DNA of 38,212 nt, taken from NCBI GenBank assembly GCA_964569795.1, contig CAZMVB010000037.1, forward strand, positions 1 through 38,212. The letters are read 5' to 3'. A program made the position numbers and the translations under genes. How positions within the stretch are numbered: the first letter of the stretch is position 1; every line of letters begins with the position of its first letter. This DNA comes from JAHJDS01 sp964569795. GTDB lineage: Bacteria; Desulfobacterota; Desulfarculia; Desulfarculales; JAHJDS01. The notes below the pieces were generated by a model. It saw only the letters and a list, made by a program, of their open reading frames with translations. It ran no database searches and was not told the DNA's origin. Below are positions 34,707 through 38,212 of the stretch, piece after piece.

Positions 34707-34851
34707 CCCCCGGCCGCCGCCCGCGGTCGAGCGTCAAAATAATGACCGGAGGCGGCCCCTGGGGCCGTCTTGGGCCTGGAAACGGCCGCCCCGCCCTTCC
34801 CGGACACCCCTTTCACCACCCCTTTTTTGGTGTAATTTGTCCCTGGTTTGT

Positions 34852-34889
34852 CCACTGGTGAGTGGCCCTTGCCATTCAGTGGCCTTTTT
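34852..34889 (+). terminator. Intrinsic terminator after the hook operon
   Basis: CCACT (34852-34856) and GAGTGGC (34860-34866) pair with GCCATTC (34871-34877) and AGTGG (34878-34882). There is one G:U pair, a 3-nt bulge and a CCTT loop, then CC and T5 (34885-34889). It lies about 145 bases after the second hook gene stop and just before the motA promoter. The 34707-34851 stretch before it holds no gene. Confidence 0.7.
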
Positions 34890-34921
34890 GCTATTTTAAA
34901 TCCAGCTTGAGATCGCGGTCA

Positions 34922-34937
34922 TGGCATGGTAGTTGCC
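34922..34937 (+). promoter_or_regulatory. Sigma-54 promoter upstream of motA
   Basis: TGGCATGGTAGTTGCC keeps TGGCA, the following G and TTGC at the exact sigma-54 spacing, deviating only at C to T in the -24 box and W to C at the last base. Transcription would start near 34948, about 40 bases before motA. It should drive motA-motB-like-motB-fliL-fliM. Confidence 0.8.
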
Positions 34938-34989
34938 TTGAATCACGAGCAAAAATAGTTCCAGCCCGGAACCGGGAGGACGAATCTAA

Positions 34990-35754
34990 ATGGATCTGGC
35001 AACCGTAGCCGGCGTACTTTCCGCCTTTGGGTTGGTGTTCGCCGCCATCGCCATGGGCGGCGGCATGGCGAGCTTCATCGACATCCCCTCGGTCCTGATC
35101 GTCGTCGGCGGCACCCTGGGGGCCACCCTGATCAACTTCCCGCTCAAGAGCGTCCTGGGCGTGGCCAAGGTGGTCAAGAACGCCTTTTTCGCCAAGACCG
35201 TGTCCGTCCCCGAGGTCATCACCAGCTTCGTGGAGTACGCCACCAAGGCCCGACGGGAAGGCATCCTGGCCCTGGAGTCCTCCATGAACGAGGTCGAGGA
35301 CCAGTTCCTGGCCAAGGGACTTCAACTGACCATCGACGGCCTGGAACCCAAATCCATCGAGGAGATCCTGGAGACCGAGATCGACCACGTCCGCAACCGT
35401 CACAGCCTGGGGGCGGACATCCTGCTGACCATGGGCACCTTTTCCCCGGCCCTGGGCATGATCGGCACCCTGATCGGTCTGGTCCAGATGCTCCAGAACA
35501 TGTCCGATCCGGGAAAGATCGGTCCGGCCATGGCCGTGGCCCTGCTGACCACCTTTTACGGCGCGATCCTGGCCAACATCCTGTTCAACCCCCTGGCCGG
35601 CAAGCTTCGCAACCGGTCCAAGGAGGAAATCCTGGTCAAGGAGTTGATGCTCAACGGCATCCTGGCCATCGCCCGGGGAGACAACCCGCGGATCATCGAG
35701 CAGAAGCTGCACTCGTTCCTGCCGCCCGACCTCAGGAAATCGGTCTTCCAGTAA
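34990..35754 (+). CDS. motA: Flagellar motor stator protein MotA
   Basis: 254 residues with four TM helices (about 3-23, 32-52, 146-168, 182-204). MotA forms the pentameric ring around MotB and pushes on FliG. The conserved prolines are visible as Pro153 in TFSPALGMIGTLIGLVQML and Pro201 in LFNPLAGKL. Basic and acidic residues of the FliG-contact loop lie at Arg88, Arg89 and Glu90. GGGAGGA precedes ATG 34990. It is the only motA in the window but is followed by two MotB-type genes. Confidence 0.96.
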   Translation: MDLATVAGVLSAFGLVFAAIAMGGGMASFIDIPSVLIVVGGTLGATLINFPLKSVLGVAKVVKNAFFAKTVSVPEVITSFVEYATKARREGILALESSMNEVEDQFLAKGLQLTIDGLEPKSIEEILETEIDHVRNRHSLGADILLTMGTFSPALGMIGTLIGLVQMLQNMSDPGKIGPAMAVALLTTFYGAILANILFNPLAGKLRNRSKEEILVKELMLNGILAIARGDNPRIIEQKLHSFLPPDLRKSVFQ

Positions 35755-35763
35755 GGGGAAGAA

Positions 35764-36684
35764 GTGGCGGGCAAGAAGAAAAGAGAAGACGAGGCGCCGC
35801 CGGTCAACACGACGATGATCTGTTTCACCGCCCTGATGATCCTCCTGCTGGCCTTTTTCATCGTCCTCAACTCCATGTCCGTGCGCGACGAGCGGCGCTA
35901 CATCCGGGCCCTGGGATCGCTCATCGGCAAGTTCGGCATCCTGCCCGGCGGGGTGTCGGCCCTGTCCTCCAGCGCCCGCGGGTCCGGGACCATGCTCGCC
36001 GCGCCGATCACGCCGGTGGAAAGGGACATCATCGAGATCCGGGGGGCCATCTTCGACCTGGGGATGCAAAAGGGGGTCAACATCCTGTCCACCACCGGAC
36101 TCAGGATCATCCGCATCGACAGCGACATCCTGTTCCAAAAGGCCTCGATCAAATTGACCCCCCGGGCCAAATTGTTTTTGGACCTGGCCGCCGAGGCCAT
36201 GCGCCAGTCCCCGGACGAGATCGGCCACCGGAAGAGGCCGCCCTACAAGATCATCATCCGGGGCTACACCGACGACTACCCTCCCCAGAAATGGGGCATG
36301 CCCCCGGGGCTGACCAACTGGCACGTGTCAGCCCTGAGGGCGATGGTCGTCATGCGCTACTTACACGAGTCGGGTCGGATCGCCCTGTCCAGGCTCTCGG
36401 CCTACGGCTATGGGGATACCTCGCCCGTCGCCCCCAACAACAGCCCCCAGAACCGGAGGCGGAACCGTCGGGTCGAGATCGTCCTCGACGAGCGGGACGT
36501 GGTCGCCCTGGAGGAGACGGCCCGCTACGGTCCGCCCCGGAAGCGTCTCGGGTTTCGGGGTTTCATATTCGAACTGTTCGGCACCCCGCCGCCCCCCCTC
36601 CGCCACCCGGTCATCAAGGGGCCGGGCAAGAGCAGGCCCCAGCCCCGGCCGGAGCTGCCGGGGCCGGCGGACAACCGAACCTGA
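35764..36684 (+). CDS. MotB-like protein lacking the ion-binding Asp
   Basis: 306 residues from GTG 35764, preceded by AAGGGGAAGAA. A basic tail leads to one TM helix (about 18-38, MICFTALMILLLAFFIVLNSMS). The OmpA-like peptidoglycan-binding domain (about 125-242) has RGYTDDYPP, TNWHVSALRAMVVMRYL, LSAYGYGDTSPVAPNNSPQNRRRNRRVEIVL. A Pro/Arg-rich tail follows. MotB and PomB carry an essential Asp in the TM start (FSDL); here the aligned residues read FTAL, placing Ala23 at that position. It could not bind H+ or Na+ in the usual way. It may act as a structural partner of the true MotB or a separate wall anchor. The gene lies 9 bp after motA. Confidence 0.85.
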   Translation: MAGKKKREDEAPPVNTTMICFTALMILLLAFFIVLNSMSVRDERRYIRALGSLIGKFGILPGGVSALSSSARGSGTMLAAPITPVERDIIEIRGAIFDLGMQKGVNILSTTGLRIIRIDSDILFQKASIKLTPRAKLFLDLAAEAMRQSPDEIGHRKRPPYKIIIRGYTDDYPPQKWGMPPGLTNWHVSALRAMVVMRYLHESGRIALSRLSAYGYGDTSPVAPNNSPQNRRRNRRVEIVLDERDVVALEETARYGPPRKRLGFRGFIFELFGTPPPPLRHPVIKGPGKSRPQPRPELPGPADNRT

Positions 36685-36706
36685 GGCGGTTCGAGGACGT
36701 AAGATC

Positions 36707-37468
36707 ATGGCGAAGGCCCAAGAACCGGAAATCAAACTCGACCCCAACGGCTGGATGATCACTTTTTCGGACCTGGTCACCTTGCTGCTGACCTTCTTCG
36801 TCATGCTGTTGACCATGAACTCGATGGATAACAAGAAGTTCAACGACGTCTTCAGCGTCTTCAACGAAAAGGTCGGCGTCCTCAAGTTCGCCGACCGGAC
36901 CCGGATCCAGAACACGGCCCAGTTTCTGGGCTCGGTCAAGAAGATGCTGCCCGGCCAGCCGGCCATGGCCGCCCAGATCATCAAACAGGCGCGAACCCTG
37001 AACGTCATCCTCGGCACCGGGACCAGACGCAAGCCGGGCTGGCTCAAGAACATCATCAAGGGCCTCCACATCCGGATGGACCCCCGGGGACTGATCATCA
37101 CCATGAGCAATCAGATCCTGTTTCGCTCCGCGACCGACACCCTGACCCCGGCCTCCCGGGCCCTGTTGAAACGAATCGCCACCTTTCTGGCCCTCGCCCG
37201 CCGGCCGGTGACCATCGAGGGGCACACCGACAACATTCCCCTCAAGGATAAGACCTACTTCGCCTCCAACTGGGAATTGAGCCTGGCCCGGGCGGTGACC
37301 GTGCTCCAGTTCATCCTGGCCGAGGGGAAAAGGAGAAAAATGGGAATCAAGCCGACCTGGTTCCGGGTGGGCGGTTACGGCTCCACCCGGCCCCTGGCCG
37401 ACAATTCCACCGAAGCCGGACGACGAACCAACCGTCGCGTCGAAATAATCGTCGACATGAGGTCGTAA
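36707..37468 (+). CDS. motB: Flagellar motor stator protein MotB
   Basis: 253 residues from ATG 36707, with GAGGA upstream; the frame is open further upstream but only as a shadow of the previous gene. The TM helix begins NGWMITFSDLVTLLLTFFVMLLTMNSMD, with the ion-binding Asp22 intact. The C-terminal OmpA-like domain binds peptidoglycan and has IEGHTDNIPL, SNWELSLARAVTVLQFILAEG and GYGSTRPLADNSTEAGRRTNRRVEIIV. It is the likely working partner of MotA. It lies 22 bp after the Asp-less paralog and 10 bp before fliL. Confidence 0.95.
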   Translation: MAKAQEPEIKLDPNGWMITFSDLVTLLLTFFVMLLTMNSMDNKKFNDVFSVFNEKVGVLKFADRTRIQNTAQFLGSVKKMLPGQPAMAAQIIKQARTLNVILGTGTRRKPGWLKNIIKGLHIRMDPRGLIITMSNQILFRSATDTLTPASRALLKRIATFLALARRPVTIEGHTDNIPLKDKTYFASNWELSLARAVTVLQFILAEGKRRKMGIKPTWFRVGGYGSTRPLADNSTEAGRRTNRRVEIIVDMRS

Positions 37469-37478
37469 GGGGGACATA

Positions 37479-37997
37479 GTGGCCGAACCGGGAAAAGACG
37501 CCGATACTGGCAACGAGAAGACCGAGCCCGCCAAGAAAAAAAGCAAGCTGCCGATGATCATCATCGTGCTGGTGGTCGTCCTGGCCGTTGCGGGCGGCGG
37601 GGTGGTCGTGGTCAAGATGATGTCGGGCAAAGGGGGCCAGAAAAAGGGTTCGGCCACGGCCTCATCGACCGCCAAGCCCACCGGTTTCCACGTGGCCCAG
37701 TACAAGCTCGACCTGAAGCCGTTCATCGTCAACCTGGCCGATCCGGGCGGACGCCGGTATCTCAAGGTGAACCTCCAGCTGGCCTTTGACGATTCCAGCC
37801 TGGCCGACGAAATCAAGAGACGCATGGCCGAGTTTCAGGACGCGATCATCGTCCTGCTGAGGTCCAAGCGCTACGAGGACATCGCCACCTCGGCCGGGAT
37901 GATCAAGCTGCGCAACCAACTGCTTCAAACCATCAACAAACGTCTTCCCGGGCCCAAGGTCTATACCATCCACTTCACCGAATTCGTGGTGCAGTAG
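37479..37997 (+). CDS. fliL: Flagellar basal body-associated protein FliL
   Basis: 172 residues from GTG 37479, with AAGGGGGA upstream. A short Lys-rich cytoplasmic tail is followed by one TM helix (about 24-47, LPMIIIVLVVVLAVAGGGVVVVKMM). A periplasmic domain with LDLKPFIVNLADPGGRRYLKVNLQLAF and the C-terminal INKRLPGPKVYTIHFTEFVVQ completes the FliL signature. FliL rings surround stator units and support torque in several bacteria. Its place right after motB fits that role. Confidence 0.95.
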   Translation: MAEPGKDADTGNEKTEPAKKKSKLPMIIIVLVVVLAVAGGGVVVVKMMSGKGGQKKGSATASSTAKPTGFHVAQYKLDLKPFIVNLADPGGRRYLKVNLQLAFDDSSLADEIKRRMAEFQDAIIVLLRSKRYEDIATSAGMIKLRNQLLQTINKRLPGPKVYTIHFTEFVVQ

Positions 37998-38025
37998 GCC
38001 AAGGCGTCCCCAAGGGAGAGGGTTC

Positions 38026-38212
38026 ATGACCAAGGTGCTGTCCCAGGAGGAGGTCGATTCCCTGCTCAAGGGAATGAGCGATGGCGAAATCGAGGTCGAA
38101 ACCGACGTCGGGATCGATGACTCGGGGGTCATCCCCTACGACCTGACCAACCAGGATCGGATCATCCGGGGCCGGATGCCGACCCTGGAGATCATCAACG
38201 ACCGCTTCGCCC
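38026..38212 (+). CDS. fliM: Flagellar motor switch protein FliM, N-terminal part, cut by window end
   Basis: 62 complete codons from ATG 38026, preceded by AAGGGAGAG. The N-terminus MTKVLSQEEVDSLLKGM is the conserved CheY-P binding peptide of FliM. It is followed by IPYDLTNQDRIIRGRMPTLEIINDRFA, the start of the middle domain. The rest lies beyond the window. The order fliL-fliM is conserved. Confidence 0.93.
   Translation, partial: MTKVLSQEEVDSLLKGMSDGEIEVETDVGIDDSGVIPYDLTNQDRIIRGRMPTLEIINDRFA

Overview
The window is high-GC bacterial DNA. It carries a flagellar cluster in the flgBC-fliEFGHIJ order, sigma-54 activators and a bacterial microcompartment (BMC) operon. Together these suggest a motile, probably anaerobic proteobacterium-like organism, most likely a Desulfobacterota (deltaproteobacterial) lineage. 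That placement is inferred from gene content and base composition and was not tested by phylogeny. Many starts are GTG or TTG, and the main operons are tightly packed with 1-8 bp overlaps.

Region 1 (1-6001, + strand) is the distal part of a BMC operon. It begins with the end of a SIS-domain (RpiR-like) gene. It then encodes a tandem-domain BMC-T shell protein, a 22-codon relic of a hexamer gene, an intact BMC-H hexamer, a BMC-P pentamer, a CoA-acylating aldehyde dehydrogenase with an encapsulation peptide, a PduS-like flavin/Fe-S electron carrier, a PduT-like BMC-T with the pore cysteine, and two more BMC-P pentamers. The shell and the aldehyde/NADH-recycling modules are present. The signature aldehyde-producing enzyme is not in the window and probably lies upstream. 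The SIS-domain gene hints at a sugar-phosphate substrate.

Region 2 (6202-7342, + strand) holds two small exported proteins of unknown function. Region 3 (15254 down to 7367, - strand) holds a membrane-anchored TPR protein, a MutT-type Nudix hydrolase, an RND efflux adaptor and pump, and a cysteine-rich DUF3795 protein.

Region 4 (15421-38212, + strand) is the flagellar region. It starts with a FleQ/FlrA-like sigma-54 activator whose receiver has lost its phospho-acceptor Asp. Next come a secreted AMIN+TPR protein behind a good sigma-54 promoter and a second, FlrC/FleR-like activator with an intact receiver. Structural genes follow: flgB-flgC-fliE-fliF-fliG-fliH-fliI-fliJ-motE-like; fliK-flgD-flgE-flgE paralog; and motA-motB-like-motB-fliL-fliM (cut by the window end). 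Four sequences match the -24/-12 consensus, ahead of the AMIN-TPR gene, flgB, fliK and motA. They divide the region into sigma-54-driven units that the two activators would control.

The points most worth following are these: two TPR proteins flanking the flagellar regulator whose domain layouts recall the PflA/PflB motor scaffold of Campylobacterota; a MotB paralog with Ala at the ion-binding Asp position, next to a normal MotB; a truncated second BMC-H gene; strong stem-loops inside the BMC operon; and a pair of hook proteins sharing the same inserted domain.
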